From: Planctomycetaceae bacterium
GTDB taxonomy: Bacteria; Planctomycetota; Planctomycetia; Pirellulales; Pirellulaceae
Assembly (NCBI GenBank): GCA_003506095.1
Contig: DNWZ01000312.1
Coordinates: forward strand, 1 to 14,206
DNA length: 14,206 nucleotides
Direction: 5' to 3'
A program made the translations under genes and the position numbers. Of this stretch, positions 13,453 to 14,206 are shown piece after piece; within the stretch, counting starts at the first letter, position 1, and each line of letters opens with the position of its first letter. Below the pieces are notes generated by a model. The model ran no database searches, was not told where the DNA came from, and saw only the letters and a program-made list of their open reading frames with translations.

Positions 13453-14206
13453 ATGCATCATCCTTGCGAAACAGCAGAGCGGCTAATTTCTCCGGACCAC
13501 AGGTTGCCGGATGTGATTCGCTGGAACACCAAAACTCGCAGTGTCTCGATTTTGGACCAAACACGCTTGCCCGGCGAAGTGGTCTATCGTGATTGTGATA
13601 CGACGCAAAACGTTTGGGACGCAATCGTTTCGCTTGCCGTTCGCGGCGCACCGGCGATCGGAATCGCAGCGGCTTATGGTGTCTGTGTGGCGTCTCGCGA
13701 CAACGATTCAACGTCTCGCCAATCAGCGCTTGCGGCAATCGAACATTTGGCAACCAGTCGACCGACGGCGGTGAATCTGTTTTGGGCGCTGAACCGAATG
13801 CGGGACCTCCTGAACCGTACGCCCGATGGAGCCGATCTGTTGCAATCCTTGTTGGTCGAAGCGCGCGCGATTCACGACCAAGACCGCGAATTGTGTGCCG
13901 CGATCGGACGCTTGGGAGCGGAACGGTTGATCCACGAGCGCAGGGTCAGCGAGCGTGTGGACGAACCGATCACGTTCATCACGCACTGCAACGCCGGAGC
14001 GTTAGCGACCGGCGGACAAGGGACGGCACTGTCGCCGATTTATGATTTGCATGCTCGAGGTCGCAGCGTCCAAGTGCTGGCCGACGAAACGCGGCCGCTG
14101 TTGCAGGGGTCGCGATTGACGGCTTGGGAATTGCAGCAAATGGGGATTCCTGTGACCGTGATCACCGATTCGATGGCTGGTTGGGTGATGCGAATGGGCC
14201 AGGTCG
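13453..14206 (+). CDS. mtnA: S-methyl-5-thioribose-1-phosphate isomerase, C-terminus cut by window edge
   Basis: MtnA converts methylthioribose-1-phosphate to methylthioribulose-1-phosphate in methionine salvage; the fold is shared with eIF2B-alpha. The frame is open for 251 codons to the window edge. Characteristic stretches are IRWN near the N-terminus (22-25), the phosphate-binding VRGAPAIGIAAAYG (63-76), THCNAGALAT with the candidate catalytic cysteine C179 (177-186), LADETRPLLQGSRLTAWEL (209-227) and ITDSMAG (237-243). The second catalytic residue, the Asp of the GAD motif, should lie just beyond the window, as should about a third of the protein. The ATG at 13453 is the only reasonable start because an in-frame TGA lies at 13438-13440. 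There is no SD; instead a heptamer array precedes the start. It may be co-transcribed with holA. Confidence 0.93.
   Translation, partial: MHHPCETAERLISPDHRLPDVIRWNTKTRSVSILDQTRLPGEVVYRDCDTTQNVWDAIVSLAVRGAPAIGIAAAYGVCVASRDNDSTSRQSALAAIEHLATSRPTAVNLFWALNRMRDLLNRTPDGADLLQSLLVEARAIHDQDRELCAAIGRLGAERLIHERRVSERVDEPITFITHCNAGALATGGQGTALSPIYDLHARGRSVQVLADETRPLLQGSRLTAWELQQMGIPVTVITDSMAGWVMRMGQV

Noticed and set aside
13614..14045. 143-codon plus-strand frame inside mtnA
   Set aside because: Off-frame reading of mtnA, which has clear conserved motifs in its own frame.

Overview
The window looks like chromosomal DNA from a planctomycete, probably a Pirellulaceae/Rhodopirellula-type organism. This is judged from gene style and not from a database search. 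The main clues are two large transmembrane Hanks-type Ser/Thr kinases (one fused to a WD40 propeller through a linker typical of planctomycete kinases), a secreted cysteine-rich alpha/beta hydrolase, moderate GC content, many non-operonic genes and few strong Shine-Dalgarno sequences. No mobile element, tRNA, rRNA or CRISPR array is visible.

Left part (1-6474, all on the minus strand): a membrane Ser/Thr kinase whose C-terminal sensor runs off the left edge; a small bacterioferritin-like protein with its own SD and a strong intrinsic terminator; and a 1179-residue kinase-TM-WD40 protein. The terminator and the 150-370 bp gaps suggest three separate transcription units rather than one operon. 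A link between the ferritin-like protein and the kinases is possible but rests only on proximity.

Middle (6475-10346, plus strand): a 468-bp divergent spacer whose right half looks like a structured 5' leader; a DeaD/CsdA-type DEAD-box RNA helicase with a DbpA-type RNA-binding domain and basic tail; a repeat- and hairpin-rich spacer; and a signal-peptide alpha/beta hydrolase with a C-terminal Fn3-like region.

Right part (10387-14206): a minus-strand sufU-sufS pair (Fe-S scaffold/sulfur transfer protein and cysteine desulfurase), then divergently holA (DNA polymerase III delta subunit) and the 5' two thirds of mtnA (methylthioribose-1-phosphate isomerase, methionine salvage), which runs off the right edge. 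holA and mtnA both have short tandem direct repeats ending within a few bases of their start codons and neither has a clear SD.

I do not see a convincing new multi-gene system. The most interesting signals are the tandem heptamer array abutting the mtnA start, the paired 16-mers before holA, the ferritin-like protein that appears to have lost two of six di-iron ligands, a SufU with a shortened signature insertion and adjacent cysteines, and the predicted extracytoplasmic location of a large WD40 propeller.
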